Shown in pieces: positions 31,012 to 39,707 of a stretch of 64,000 nt of DNA. The notes below the pieces were generated by a model that worked only from the letters and a program-made list of their open reading frames with translations, had not been told where the DNA came from and searched no databases. Source of the stretch: Solirubrobacteraceae bacterium (lineage in GTDB: Bacteria; Actinomycetota; Thermoleophilia; Solirubrobacterales; Solirubrobacteraceae). A program made the position numbers and the translations under genes. How positions within the stretch are numbered: position 1 is the stretch's first letter; the number at the start of each line of letters is the position of its first letter. The stretch lies in assembly GCA_025449845.1 (NCBI GenBank), contig JANWIP010000013.1:60494-124493 (forward strand). The letters run 5' to 3'.

Positions 31012-32873
31012 TCGCCCTCGCCACGGATCACCTGGAAGGGCACGTTGCGGTTCCAGTCGATGAAGGTATTCATGTTCTCCAGGCTGAACTCCGCCGGCAG
31101 CGAGAGCTCCTTGACGAGGCCTTCGAGCTCCGGCGTGCCCACGCGCGCGATGAAATCGTTCCACGCCTCGCCCTCATTGCGGGTGGCCTCGTAGTGGCGC
31201 AGCCAACGCTCGATCGCGTCCGGCACGCGCTTGGCGGGCAGGCGCAGCTTCAGGCGCGTGCCGAAGACCACGTCGCCGCCTTCGTATACGCCACCGACAT
31301 GGGGGATGTAGGCGGGGATCGTGTGCTCGCCGACCTTGATCGACGCGCCGTAGAAGCCGATCGAGCCCACGTGATGCTGACTGCAGCCATTGGGGCAGCC
31401 GCTCATCTTGATGTGGATCTGCTTCGTCAGCGGGTCGCTGATGTCCATCGCTTCGATGCGCTCCTGTACCGCCTCATTGAGGCCCATCGAGCTGGTTATG
31501 CCGAGCTTGCAGCTGTCGGTGCCTGGGCAGCTGACCACGTCGTTGATCTCGCGTGAGCCGGCATCGCCCAGGCTCAGCTCGCTGAGGGCGCGCCATACGT
31601 CGTACACGCTCTCCTCTCTGACCCAGCGCAGCACCAGGTTCTGCTGCACCGTCGAGCGCGCATAGCCGCCCGAGTGCTCGCGCATGATCGTGGCCAGGCC
31701 GCGGAACTGCTCCGGGGAGAGGTCGCCGCGCACGATCTTCACCTCGACCGTCACGAAGCCCTCCTGCTTCTGCTCCTGCACGTTGGCCTGACGGAAGAGC
31801 TCGAACTGCGAGAGGTCGCCGTTGGGGCTGCCGTAGTTGACGGGCTTAGCGGGGGCGCCCTGCTCCTCGTCGTCCAGGAACAGGCGGTGCTCGACGTCGA
31901 AGTCGCGTTCATTGACCCAATCGCCCTTCAGCTCCTCCTCGACCTGCTTGCGCAGCTCATCGATGCCGAACTTGTCCACGAACACCTTGATGCGCGCGCG
32001 GGCGCGGTTCACACGCAGCCAGTCCTGGCGGTCGAAGATGCGGAAGACCGCCTCGCTGATCCGCAGGTAGTCGCCGTTGTCCAGCTCCACGAACTCGTAC
32101 AGCGCCGGCGCCACGCGCGGCATAATCGAGGTGCCGCCGCCCACCAGCATCTGCGCGCCGCGCACCTCACCGCGGCCTGGAATCTCCTTGATGCGGGCGC
32201 GGAAGGCGATGTCGTGGATGCCGCTGATCGCGCGATCCATCGGGCCGCCGTCGAAGGCCGTCTTGATCTTGCGCGGCATCGCCTGCGTCGTCGGGTGGCG
32301 CACGAAGTAGCGCACGTAGGCGCCCGCGTAGGGGGTGAGGTCGAACAGCTCATCCTTGGCCACGCCCGCCCAGGGGTCGCCGGTGACGTTGCGCACGGTA
32401 TTGCCGCAGCCCTCGCGGCTCGATAGCTTCGCTTCGCCCAGCTCGCTGATCGCCTGCTCGATTTCCGGCAGCGGTATGTGGTGCATCTGGATGTTCTGGC
32501 GCGTCGTCACGTGGCCCTTGCCCAGCGGCGCGTACTTTTCAACGACGTCGGCGAACTTATCCATCTGCTCCGGCGTGATGCCTCCGAACGGCAGCTTCGT
32601 GCGGATCATCTGCACGTCCGGCTGGCGCTGCCCATACACGCCCTGCTTCAGGCGGAACTTGATGAATTCATCTTCAGGCGTCTGCCCGTCCAGGAACTTG
32701 CCCGCCTCGGTCTTGAAGTCCTCGTACTCCTTCTGCAGGATCGGGATCACATGGCCCGGGACGTTCTCGTAGACCTCCGGGTCGGCCAGGGTGCCTCTGC
32801 CGTTGCTCGGGGCGCTCGCGCTCGCATCGGTGTTGGGCTCATCGATCTGGGTGGTGCCGGAACCGGGCTCCAT
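30999..32873 (-). CDS. sir: Ferredoxin-dependent sulfite reductase (siroheme, 4Fe-4S)
   Basis: Assimilatory sulfite/nitrite reductase-family protein of 624 residues, reducing sulfite to sulfide with six electrons. Seen: two NiR/SiR ferredoxin-like half domains; REGCGNTVRNVTGDPWAG near 160; the cluster cysteines in SCPGTDSCKLG near 445 and MSGCPNGCSQH near 489; and the siroheme-contacting arginines. Its place at the head of the cysH-tauE-cysD-cysN operon makes sulfite the likely substrate rather than nitrite. AAGGAG lies 11 bases before ATG 32873. The first 45 or so residues are low in complexity. The leader contains copy 2 of the 43-bp repeat. Confidence 0.92.
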   Translation of the reverse strand: MEPGSGTTQIDEPNTDASASAPSNGRGTLADPEVYENVPGHVIPILQKEYEDFKTEAGKFLDGQTPEDEFIKFRLKQGVYGQRQPDVQMIRTKLPFGGITPEQMDKFADVVEKYAPLGKGHVTTRQNIQMHHIPLPEIEQAISELGEAKLSSREGCGNTVRNVTGDPWAGVAKDELFDLTPYAGAYVRYFVRHPTTQAMPRKIKTAFDGGPMDRAISGIHDIAFRARIKEIPGRGEVRGAQMLVGGGTSIMPRVAPALYEFVELDNGDYLRISEAVFRIFDRQDWLRVNRARARIKVFVDKFGIDELRKQVEEELKGDWVNERDFDVEHRLFLDDEEQGAPAKPVNYGSPNGDLSQFELFRQANVQEQKQEGFVTVEVKIVRGDLSPEQFRGLATIMREHSGGYARSTVQQNLVLRWVREESVYDVWRALSELSLGDAGSREINDVVSCPGTDSCKLGITSSMGLNEAVQERIEAMDISDPLTKQIHIKMSGCPNGCSQHHVGSIGFYGASIKVGEHTIPAYIPHVGGVYEGGDVVFGTRLKLRLPAKRVPDAIERWLRHYEATRNEGEAWNDFIARVGTPELEGLVKELSLPAEFSLENMNTFIDWNRNVPFQVIRGEGECAV

Positions 32874-32900
32874 GGGCTAGCGGTCTCCTTGCGGGGTCTT

Positions 32901-32943
32901 GAGGGTGGCGCAGTCGGCTGCAGGCCGACGAGCCGGGCCCCTC
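32901..32943. repeat. 43-bp structured repeat element, copy 2 (sir leader)
   Basis: This copy differs from the one at 20208-20250 at three positions. GTCGGC and GCCGAC form a perfect stem around TGCAG. It lies between the epsilon-like gene and sir, 28-70 bases before the sir start, and would be part of the sir mRNA leader if the promoter is upstream. On the minus strand TATATT with a weak CTGAAA 16 bases before it lies just upstream (about 32975-33000), a possible promoter. Confidence 0.65.
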
Positions 32944-32996
32944 AATTGGTCAATCTTCAGGCTGGACAAGACAATATACATAAAGACAGGTGCCTT

Positions 32997-33263
32997 TCAG
33001 GTATTTTCAGTCCATGAGCCCAATCCTTCGGGCTCACGGTCAACGCCCTCCAGCAGCGCCGTGCGCCGCCAGGGATCGGGCGGGGCTGGTGCTTGTGCCA
33101 GCGGCGGGGCCGTATCGCGCATGAAGCGCTCCAATGCGGCCACGATGGTGGCTGCTTCCTCGGGCGAGGCCGTGGGGGCTGGCCGAAACGGGGACTCGCG
33201 CCGAAGGCGCGTGTCTACCGGCTTCGGTAGCTCAAGGCGGGGGCGGCGGTTGGGCATCGCCAT
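32997..33263 (-). CDS. Acyl-CoA carboxylase epsilon-like subunit
   Basis: Small protein of 88 residues. A basic Pro/Arg-rich N-terminus (MPNRRPRLELPKPVDTRLRRESPFRP) is followed by one predicted helix, SPEEAATIVAALERFMRDT, and PPDPWRRTALLEGVDR. A helix followed by a W-R-R/A-A-LLEG motif is typical of actinobacterial AccE/PccE-type subunits that stabilise the carboxylase alpha-beta complex. The alpha and beta genes are 6 kb and 3 kb away rather than adjacent. ATG 33263 or 33257 are possible starts; TTG 33275 is less likely. The end lies just before the sir leader. Confidence 0.6.
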   Translation of the reverse strand: MAMPNRRPRLELPKPVDTRLRRESPFRPAPTASPEEAATIVAALERFMRDTAPPLAQAPAPPDPWRRTALLEGVDREPEGLGSWTENT

Positions 33264-33297
33264 AGTTTGACGCAAGTTAGAGGCGGCCCTACGGCTG

Positions 33298-33489
33298 TCA
33301 GTTTGATGAGGCCGGTGCCCCGGATGTGGCGGGCCTGGAGGAAGCAGGCGTAACCGGCCGAATCTGTGGCCTTCCGATCATCGACGTGGGGATAGAGGGG
33401 GTCTGTGCCGGCCGGTAGCCACCCTCCCTGATCTCCACATGCCGTGCAGCCGCCTGTCTGTTGCCTGGAGCTGGTGTTCTGCTGGGCAT
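33298..33489 (-). CDS. Small Pro-rich protein following the DUF6338 gene
   Basis: Frame of 63 residues starting 9 bases after the DUF6338 stop on the same strand. The text EIREGGYRPAQTP followed by a Pro/Ser/Thr-rich tail looks like small disordered proteins often encoded after DUF6338 genes, though I rely on memory of that pattern. It may be real or a remnant. The remaining 33264-33297 has nothing. Confidence 0.35.
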   Translation of the reverse strand: MPSRTPAPGNRQAAARHVEIREGGYRPAQTPSIPTSMIGRPQIRPVTPASSRPATSGAPASSN

Positions 33490-33498
33490 GCAGTAAGT

Positions 33499-34088
33499 CT
33501 AGCTTGCCGCCGGGTCCCCTACCACAGCCTGTGCAGGCTCTTCGGTACCGACTCCAGCGGGATGGACTATGTAGAGATGCGCGATCTCCTCACGCGAGAT
33601 CCAGAGGCCGCGGGGCGGGGCGAATTCGCCAATCTGGCCACCCGTAACGTCACCCGGCTCGACTCGCTCAAGCCAAAGGTCGTGACCATCCTGAGCAGGC
33701 GTCCTTGATGCCCAAGAACGCTCGCCGAATACGCCTATCAGTGTCCGCCAGGATGTCAGTAGTGTCGACGCCGTCGGCGTTTGCATCGGGGCGGACTCGG
33801 TCGAGACGTTGGTTTGATCGAAGGTAGGCGTCTTTGGATGGATCACGAGGACGGCTCCGGTCTTGAGCTGCTGCTCCAAGGCTCTGTCCCAGCCGTGGCG
33901 TGCATCTCTGGCTCCCAGGGCGAGTGCCCACCATTTCAGCTCTCCATCGCGCTCCAACTTCCTGAGCAGCTCTCCCATCAGCAGCCCGGCGAGTGTCGGG
34001 ATGGCGACGGTGGTGACAAGGATGTAGAGCGCGACCCAGGCAGGACAAACAAGAGCAGTACGACGAAGGCGGTAAGGGTCGTGATCAT
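33499..34088 (-). pseudogene. DUF6338-like membrane protein, frameshifted and shortened
   Basis: Two reading frames together look like a DUF6338 protein. From ATG 34088 one frame reads MITTLTAFVVLLLFVLPG, a typical first membrane segment, then loses sense near 34031-34044. The other frame continues WVALYILVTTVAIPTLAGLL and on to VFGERSWASRTPAQDGHDLWLE and RGLWISREEIAHLYIVHP, the conserved C-terminal domain. Roughly 100 residues expected between the first segment and the last are absent. I read it as a decayed gene with an internal deletion and a shift of frame. DUF6338 genes are often in mobile or defence-associated loci in actinobacteria; nothing else of that kind is left here. Confidence 0.5.
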
Positions 34089-34230
34089 GCGACCGCGAGG
34101 GTAAGCGCCTCTCAGGATGCTTCAGCCGCTGCCTGGCAGCGAGCATCTTGCCGGCATTAACTCACGTCATCGTGGAGGCAGACAGATCTTGCCCTGGTCT
34201 GCGCCGTCTACTGCCCTTTAGACTCGCTGT

Positions 34231-34488
34231 GTGGAGCGGGCGCTGGACGAATACATCGCGGCTGCCCCCCAGCCGCAGCGCTCGGGGATGCATGCGGTGC
34301 TGGCTTTGGCACGCAGGCCGCGTGGAGCCGTGCTCCTGAACCGGATCCCGCCGCTGGCCCAGATCGGCCGCACGCTGCTCGCCATGGAGCGCTATGAGGA
34401 GCCGTCCGTGGCGCGCAGCCTCGGCTGGGACGCTGAGGCTGTCGTAGCCCACGGGCGAGCATTGCGCCGCGCGGAGGGACGACCGTGA
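34231..34488 (+). CDS. Small protein encoded before a GMC oxidoreductase
   Basis: Protein of 85 residues without signal peptide or membrane segment; I do not know its function. The core (GMHAVLALARRPRGAVLLNRIPPLAQIGRTLLAMERYEEPSVARSLGWDAEAVVAHGR) is predicted helical. It starts at GTG 34231 and its stop lies in a GTGA, followed 17 bp later by a second GTGA that starts the GMC gene. Such small helical proteins next to GMC dehydrogenases can be partner or twin-arginine-exported subunits (compare gluconate dehydrogenase gamma subunit); no such leader is visible here. Confidence 0.6.
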   Translation: MERALDEYIAAAPQPQRSGMHAVLALARRPRGAVLLNRIPPLAQIGRTLLAMERYEEPSVARSLGWDAEAVVAHGRALRRAEGRP

Positions 34489-34504
34489 CGGAGGGGCGAC
34501 CGTG
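34471..34504 (+). repeat. 17-bp duplicated stop/start junction
   Basis: CGGAGGGACGACCGTGA is followed by CGGAGGGGCGACCGTGA. The GTGA sites are at 34485 and 34502. Between them the mini-frame reads MTEGRP and stops on the second GTGA. It copies the end of the upstream protein (RAEGRP). Spacing 17 is 2 modulo 3. Confidence 0.8.
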
Positions 34505-35947
34505 AGCGCCTACGAGGCCGACGTATGCGTGATCGGCGCCGGCGCGGGCGGCGCCGTGGTGGCCGCCGAGCTGGCCGAGGGCGGCGCGCGGGTGGTGCTG
34601 TTGGAGCAGGGGCCCTGGCACGACCCCGACAGCTTCGATGCGAGCCCGCCGCGGATGCTGGCGCGGCTGTACCGCGACGCCGGGGGCACCTTGACGGTGG
34701 GGACCCCGCCGATCGTGCTGCCGCTGGGCAGCGGCCTCGGAGGGACCACTCTGGTCAACTCTGGCACCTGCTTTCGTACGCCCGAGCCCGTACTTGATCG
34801 CTGGCGCAGCGAGTATGGCCTGGAGCTCGACTCAGAAACGCTCGATCGCTGTTTCCAGCGCGTCGAAGATGCGCTGTCGGTGAGCGAGGTCACCCCCGAG
34901 CTGGCGGGCGGCAATGCCGAGGTGGCGCGGCGAGGGGCCGAGCGGTTGGGCTGGTCGCACGGCTACCTGCGACGCAACGCACGCGGCTGCGTGGGCTCGG
35001 GTGTCTGCGCCTTCGGCTGTCCCACCTCGGCCAAGCAGCACACCGGCATCACCTACGTGCCGCGCGCCGAGCAGGCCGGGGCGCGAATCCTGACGGGGGC
35101 CACGGTGGGCAAGATCGACGTGCGCGACGGGCGGGTGCGAGGCGTGCGAGCGCAATTGACCGGCGGGACTCGTAACGGGGCAGGGGGTGAGATAGAGGTG
35201 CGGGCTCCGCGCGTGGTGGTGGCCGCGGGCACGATCCACACGCCGCTGCTGCTGGGCGAGAACGGCATCGGGCGCGAGTCTGGGCAGTTGGGCGCCAATC
35301 TCTCGATGCACCCGGCGACCGCCGCCTTCGCCCTCATGGACGAGGTCGTCGACATGGCCAAAGGCGTGCCTCAGAGCTTCTACGTGGACGAGTGGGCCGG
35401 CGAGGGGATCATCTTCGAGGGCATCGCCGGGCCGCCTTCATACGCCGCCATGTCGCTGCCTCTGCAGGGCGAGCGCCACGCCGAGGCGATGCGCTCCTAC
35501 CGCCATCTGGCGCAGCTCGGCCTGATGGTGAGCGACTCTTCGCGGGGGCGCGTGCGCAAGTTCGCGGGGAGGCCGTGGATCAGCTACGACCTCGACGACC
35601 GCGACCTGGCCCGCTTCCGTACCGGTATATGCCACATGCGGGAGCTGTTCGAGAGCGCCGGTGCGCGCGAGGTCTACCTGCCGCTGCCCCCGGGCACCGA
35701 GCCCGAGCAGGTGCGAGCCAAGGACCTGCGCCTGATGGCCTTCCACCCCCTGGGGACGGCCCGCGCGGACGCTGACCCAACGCGCGGGGTGGTCGATCCC
35801 AATCTGATGATGCACGGCGTCGAGGGCCTATACGTGGCCGATGGCAGCGTCGTCCCCAGCTCGCTCGGCGTCAACCCGCAGATCACGATCATGGCGTTGG
35901 CGACCCGCTTGGCATACCATCTGCTGCAGCGCCCATGTCCTTCCTGA
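34502..35947 (+). CDS. GMC-family FAD oxidoreductase
   Basis: Flavoprotein of 481 residues in the glucose-methanol-choline family. Seen: the dinucleotide-binding motif VCVIGAGAGGAVVAAELAEGG near residue 8-28, the flavin loop LPLGSGLGGTTLVNSGTCFR near 76-95, and C-terminal FHPLGTARADADPTRGVVDP and LYVADGSVVPSSLGVNPQITIMALATR with the catalytic-site asparagine. A cysteine-rich stretch, GCVGSGVCAFGCPTSAKQ near 163, is shared with cholesterol-oxidase-like and long-chain alcohol oxidases. Substrate unknown. It is coupled to the small gene upstream by the 17-bp repeat and overlaps the next gene by 13 bp. Confidence 0.85.
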   Translation: MSAYEADVCVIGAGAGGAVVAAELAEGGARVVLLEQGPWHDPDSFDASPPRMLARLYRDAGGTLTVGTPPIVLPLGSGLGGTTLVNSGTCFRTPEPVLDRWRSEYGLELDSETLDRCFQRVEDALSVSEVTPELAGGNAEVARRGAERLGWSHGYLRRNARGCVGSGVCAFGCPTSAKQHTGITYVPRAEQAGARILTGATVGKIDVRDGRVRGVRAQLTGGTRNGAGGEIEVRAPRVVVAAGTIHTPLLLGENGIGRESGQLGANLSMHPATAAFALMDEVVDMAKGVPQSFYVDEWAGEGIIFEGIAGPPSYAAMSLPLQGERHAEAMRSYRHLAQLGLMVSDSSRGRVRKFAGRPWISYDLDDRDLARFRTGICHMRELFESAGAREVYLPLPPGTEPEQVRAKDLRLMAFHPLGTARADADPTRGVVDPNLMMHGVEGLYVADGSVVPSSLGVNPQITIMALATRLAYHLLQRPCPS

Positions 35948-36285
35948 TCGATCCTCCTTGGCTGTACGCCACAGGCCGTGCCTACGGTCGCCTGATGCCC
36001 GACGAGAAAGCTCCCGCGGCGCGTGTGGTGCACACCGCGACCGCCGCCACGTTCCTCGGCGTCAGCATCTCGCTGTACCTCAACCTGCCTTGGACGCGGC
36101 GCATCTGGGAGGCCTGCCGCGCAGAGGACGGCCGCGACTGGATGCTCAACTCGGGCGTCTTTCGCTTCGACTTCCGCCGCGCGGGACGCGGGACGCACGC
36201 GATCTCGGCGTTGTTCTTCCTCACATACCCCTGGTGGCTGCGGCTGGGCGAAAAGCGCGCTCGCCGGGTCCGTCAGGACCCGTAG
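35935..36285 (+). CDS. Hypothetical protein downstream of GMC oxidoreductase
   Basis: Protein of 116 residues. There is a hydrophobic stretch ATAATFLGVSISLYLNLPW near residue 35-53 and a second, shorter one (AISALFFLTYPWWLRLG) near 90-106, so it is probably membrane-bound and might anchor the GMC enzyme. I cannot name a family. ATG 35935 lies within the last codons of the GMC gene (13-bp overlap), so the three genes 34231-36285 form one unit. A CGGGTCC/GGACCCG hairpin overlaps its 3' end. Confidence 0.6.
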   Translation: MSFLIDPPWLYATGRAYGRLMPDEKAPAARVVHTATAATFLGVSISLYLNLPWTRRIWEACRAEDGRDWMLNSGVFRFDFRRAGRGTHAISALFFLTYPWWLRLGEKRARRVRQDP

Positions 36286-36318
36286 TCGCGCGCTCGTAGC
36301 GTCTCACGCGGCCAACAC

Positions 36319-36337
36319 AGGACCCCGGAGGGGTCCT
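36319..36337. terminator. Bidirectional hairpin between convergent genes
   Basis: AGGACCCC and GGGGTCCT pair perfectly around GGA. It lies between the convergent GMC trio and carboxylase beta gene. On the plus strand ATTTTT follows about 12 bases later. This is a probable terminator for one or both directions. Confidence 0.55.
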
Positions 36338-36355
36338 CCTCCAAAAGATTTTTGC

Positions 36356-37921
36356 TCAGAGCGGGATGTTGCCGTGCTTGCGCTTGGGCCCGGGTTCGCG
36401 CTTGGTCTGCAGCGTTTGCAGGGCAGTGATCAGCCGCGGGCGCGTCTCGTGCGGCACGATCACGTCGTCGATGTAGCCGCGCTCCGCGGCCGTGTAAGGG
36501 TTGGCGAAGCGCGCCTTGTAGTCGGCCATCAGCGTCTGGCGCCGTTCATCGGGCGTCGGCGAGGCGGCGATGTCGCGGCGGTAGATGATGTTGACGGCAC
36601 CCTCGGGCCCCATCACGGCGACCTCGCTGGTGGGCCAGGCGAAGTTGAAATCCGCGCCGAGGTGCTTTGAGGACATCACGTCGTAGGCGCCGCCGTAGGC
36701 CTTGCGCGTGATGATCGTCACCTTCGGCACCGTCGCCTCGGCGAAGGCGTACAGCAGCTTGGCGCCGTGGCGGATGATGCCGCCCCACTCCTGCGCGGTG
36801 CCGGGCAGGAAGCCGGGAACATCGCAGAAGGTCAAGAGGGGGATGTTGAAGGCGTCGCAGGTGCGCACGAAGCGCGCGGCCTTGGCGGAGGCGTCGATGT
36901 CAAGCACGCCCGCCAGCTGGTTGGGCTGGTTGCCGACGATGCCGACCGTGTAGCCATCCAGCCGCGAGAAGCCGCAGATGATGTTCTTGGCGTGGTGCTC
37001 GTGCACCTCGTAGAACTCGCCGTCGTCGACGATTAGGCGCACCACGTCGCGCATGTCATAGGGCTTATTGGGGTTGTCGGGGACGACGTCGTCCAGCTCC
37101 GGGTCCATCCGCATGGGGTCATCTGTGGGCTGCACTCGCGGCGTTGACTGCAGATTGTTGGAGGGCAGGAAGCTCAGCAGGTAGCGGCAGTCCTCCAGGC
37201 ACGCGTCCTCGTCCTCGCTGGCGAACTGCGCCACGCCGGACTTGGTGTTGTGCGACATCGCCCCGCCTAGCTCCTCGAAGCCGACTTCCTCGCCGGTCAC
37301 CGTCTTAATGACATCGGGGCCGGTGATGAACATATGCGAGGTCTCCTTGACCATGAAGATGAAGTCGGTGATCGCCGGGGAGTAGACGGCGCCCCCCGCG
37401 CAGGGGCCCATCACGAGGCTGATCTGCGGGATCACGCCCGAGCAGCGTACGTTGCGCAGGAACACATCGCCGTAGCTGCCTAGCGAAACGACGCCCTCCT
37501 GTATGCGCGCGCCGCCGCTGTCGTTGATGCCGATCATCGGGCAGCCGATCTTGGCCGCCAGGTCCATGATCTTGCACATCTTCTCGCCCATCACCTCGCC
37601 GAGGCTGCCGCCGAAGACGGTGAAGTCCTGGCTGAAGACGCAGACGGTGCGTCCGTCGATCGTGCCGTGGCCGGTGACTACCGCGTCGCCCCATGGGCGG
37701 TTCTTCTGCATCTCGAAGTCGTACGTGCGGTGGCGCACGAACGTGTCGAGCTCCTGGAAGCTGCCGGGGTCGAGCAGTTTTTCCACGCGCTCGCGCGCCG
37801 TGTACTTGCCGCGGGCGTGCTGCTTCTCCTCCGCCTCGGGGGCGCTATGCAGTGCGGCCTCGCGCAGCTGCTGCAGCTGGTCTAGCTTCTCTTCGTAGGT
37901 TTCGGGGGCTTTCTCGCGCAT
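36356..37921 (-). CDS. Acyl-CoA carboxylase beta subunit (carboxyltransferase; propionyl-CoA carboxylase type)
   Basis: Carboxyltransferase of 521 residues that moves CO2 from carboxybiotin to acetyl-, propionyl- or similar CoA. Seen: [18 protein letters not shown] near residue 38, [20 protein letters not shown] near 95, [12 protein letters not shown] near 128, [12 protein letters not shown] near 163, and the C-terminal [34 protein letters not shown] and [15 protein letters not shown]. The crotonase-fold halves and the length fit PccB/AccD5. With the alpha subunit at 24755, epsilon at 32997 and the mutase at 40284 it supports propionyl-CoA to succinyl-CoA conversion; chain-length preference is not certain. 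Confidence 0.93.
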   Translation of the reverse strand: MREKAPETYEEKLDQLQQLREAALHSAPEAEEKQHARGKYTARERVEKLLDPGSFQELDTFVRHRTYDFEMQKNRPWGDAVVTGHGTIDGRTVCVFSQDFTVFGGSLGEVMGEKMCKIMDLAAKIGCPMIGINDSGGARIQEGVVSLGSYGDVFLRNVRCSGVIPQISLVMGPCAGGAVYSPAITDFIFMVKETSHMFITGPDVIKTVTGEEVGFEELGGAMSHNTKSGVAQFASEDEDACLEDCRYLLSFLPSNNLQSTPRVQPTDDPMRMDPELDDVVPDNPNKPYDMRDVVRLIVDDGEFYEVHEHHAKNIICGFSRLDGYTVGIVGNQPNQLAGVLDIDASAKAARFVRTCDAFNIPLLTFCDVPGFLPGTAQEWGGIIRHGAKLLYAFAEATVPKVTIITRKAYGGAYDVMSSKHLGADFNFAWPTSEVAVMGPEGAVNIIYRRDIAASPTPDERRQTLMADYKARFANPYTAAERGYIDDVIVPHETRPRLITALQTLQTKREPGPKRKHGNIPL

Positions 37922-37952
37922 CCGGCGCGGAATCTTATCCGGCGCGCTGTTT

Positions 37953-38537
37953 CTACGAGCGCGAGAACGGCCGGTGGTGCGCGGCGCCTAGCTTGTCGAG
38001 CATGGCCGTGAGTACGGCTGTCGTCTCTGCGGCGCTTGACTCTTCGAGCGCTAACAGTTCGGCGGCAATGTCTGCTTGGGGCTCTGGCGCTTGGGGCTCT
38101 TCTGCCTGGGTCTTCTCCTGCACTTCTGGCTCGGGCTCAGGGATCGGCGCCAGCTTGGGGCGGCGACGGAAGATTCGAGCGAAGAATCCAAGTTTGGGCT
38201 CTGGCGCGGGCTCGGGCTCAAGGACTGGCGCGGGCTCGGACTCAAGGACCGGCTCGGGCTCGGACTCAAGGACCGGCTCGGGCTCCGGCTCCGGCGGAGC
38301 GGGCGGCTGGCGCATGGCGGTGAGCGTGACCTTGGTGCCCCAGCCCGATGCCTTCAGCTGCACGGTGCCAGTGATCCCCTCGCCCTCCCAGTCCACGGCG
38401 CTCTCAGGCTCGGTGCGCACGATGCGGATCTCGCCTAGCTCGCCTAGATGCCGGGCGAGTGACTCGGGGTCGCTGAGCAACGTCCACAGCTCGGGTGGGG
38501 ACTTGACCAGGGTGCGCTGTGCCTCGCAAGAGATCAT
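37953..38537 (-). CDS. SRPBCC (START/CoxG-like) domain protein with Glu-Pro repeats
   Basis: Protein of 194 residues. The first 75 ([28 protein letters not shown]...; [14 protein letters not shown]) have the start of a polyketide-cyclase/SRPBCC lipid-binding fold. Residues 78-120 are a run of Glu-Pro repeats of the type EPEPVLES, encoded by tandem DNA repeats around 38205-38290. A basic patch [11 protein letters not shown] and a final helical segment follow. No catalytic residues can be named. It lies between asd and the carboxylase beta gene on the same strand. The Glu-Pro region is presumably a rigid extended spacer. Confidence 0.65.
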   Translation of the reverse strand: MISCEAQRTLVKSPPELWTLLSDPESLARHLGELGEIRIVRTEPESAVDWEGEGITGTVQLKASGWGTKVTLTAMRQPPAPPEPEPEPVLESEPEPVLESEPAPVLEPEPAPEPKLGFFARIFRRRPKLAPIPEPEPEVQEKTQAEEPQAPEPQADIAAELLALEESSAAETTAVLTAMLDKLGAAHHRPFSRS

Positions 38538-38584
38538 CGCTCACGGTTTCGAGCGATCTCGCGGGACTCCTCCTCAGGGCCTCT

Positions 38585-39640
38585 TTAGCCCGGCAGGCCC
38601 TCGGTGGCTCTCTGCACGTCGCGGGGCCCGACGAGTCCGCGGGAGTCGAGCAGCTCCGCGATCTGCACCGCGTTGGTGGCCGCTCCCTTGCGCAGGGTGT
38701 CGGCCACGATCCACAGGTCGAGCGCCTGCTCGTGTCCGGGGTCGCGCCGGATGCGCCCCACGAGCACCTCGTCGCGTTCGGTGGCCTCGATCGCCAGCGG
38801 GTAGCGCGCGGCAGGAGGATCGTCGATGACCATCACGCCGGGAGCCTCTGCCAGCAGCTGGCGCGCGCGCGCCGGCGAGAGCGGCTCGCGCGTCTGCACG
38901 TTCACGGCCTCGGAGTGGCCGGTGAGCACCGGCACGCGTACGCAGGTGGCGCTGACGCGGAGCGATGGATCCTCAAGGATCTTGCGCGTCTCATTGATCA
39001 GCTTGCGCTCCTCGTCGGTGTGATCGTCGCCCGCGGCGAAGTTGCCCGCGTGGGGCAGCGCGTTGAAGGCGATCTGATGGGCATAGGAGCTGGGGGGCGG
39101 GATCTCCTGCCCGTGCAGCAGCGCATGGGTCTGCTCCAGCAGCTCCTCGACGGCGCGGCGTCCGGTGCCGGAGACGGCCTGGTAGGTGGAGATCACCAGG
39201 CGCTCGATCCCGGCCGCGTCCTGGATCGGTTTGAGCGCGACGACCATCTGCATCGTCGAGCAGTTGGGGTTGGCGACGATCCCCTGGTGCTCATCGAGCG
39301 TATGGGGGTTCACCTCGCTGACGACCAGGGGCACGTTGCTGTCCATGCGCCAGCGCGAGGAGTTGTCGATCACCACTGCTCCGGCTTCCGCGAAGCGCGG
39401 GGCCCAGCGCTCAGAGGTGGAGCCGCCGGCGGAGAACAGCGCGATGTCAAAGCCCTGGATGCTGTCCTTGGTGAGTAGCTGCACGGGCCCGAAGTCCCCC
39501 AGCTCACGCCCGGCGGAGCGCTCGGAGGCGAACGGCACGATCTCGCGCGCCGGAAATGTACGCTCCTCCAGCAGGCGCAGCATCAACGTGCCGACCTGCC
39601 CGGTGGCGCCTACGACAGCGATGCGATAACCGTTACTCAT
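38585..39640 (-). CDS. asd: Aspartate-semialdehyde dehydrogenase
   Basis: NADPH-dependent enzyme of 351 residues forming aspartate 4-semialdehyde from aspartyl phosphate, at the branch to lysine, diaminopimelate, threonine and methionine. Seen: AVVGATGQVGTLMLRLLEER near residue 8, ALFSAGGSTSERWAPRFAEAG, IDNSSRWRMD, the catalytic cysteine in VANPNCSTMQMV near 129, STYQAVSGTGRRAVEEL, and the acid/base histidine in PVLTGHSEAVN near 243. Length and start are normal. No aspartokinase gene is adjacent. Confidence 0.95.
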   Translation of the reverse strand: MSNGYRIAVVGATGQVGTLMLRLLEERTFPAREIVPFASERSAGRELGDFGPVQLLTKDSIQGFDIALFSAGGSTSERWAPRFAEAGAVVIDNSSRWRMDSNVPLVVSEVNPHTLDEHQGIVANPNCSTMQMVVALKPIQDAAGIERLVISTYQAVSGTGRRAVEELLEQTHALLHGQEIPPPSSYAHQIAFNALPHAGNFAAGDDHTDEERKLINETRKILEDPSLRVSATCVRVPVLTGHSEAVNVQTREPLSPARARQLLAEAPGVMVIDDPPAARYPLAIEATERDEVLVGRIRRDPGHEQALDLWIVADTLRKGAATNAVQIAELLDSRGLVGPRDVQRATEGLPG

Positions 39641-39707
39641 GGCCTTTTAGGGTATCGCGGAGTCTGCAAACAGACAGTTGGAACACAGCAGACTCGTGAG
39701 ATTGTTT

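Noticed and set aside
33439..33708. Frame of 89 codons on the plus strand
   Set aside because: It is antisense to the DUF6338 remnant and shows no independent coding evidence.
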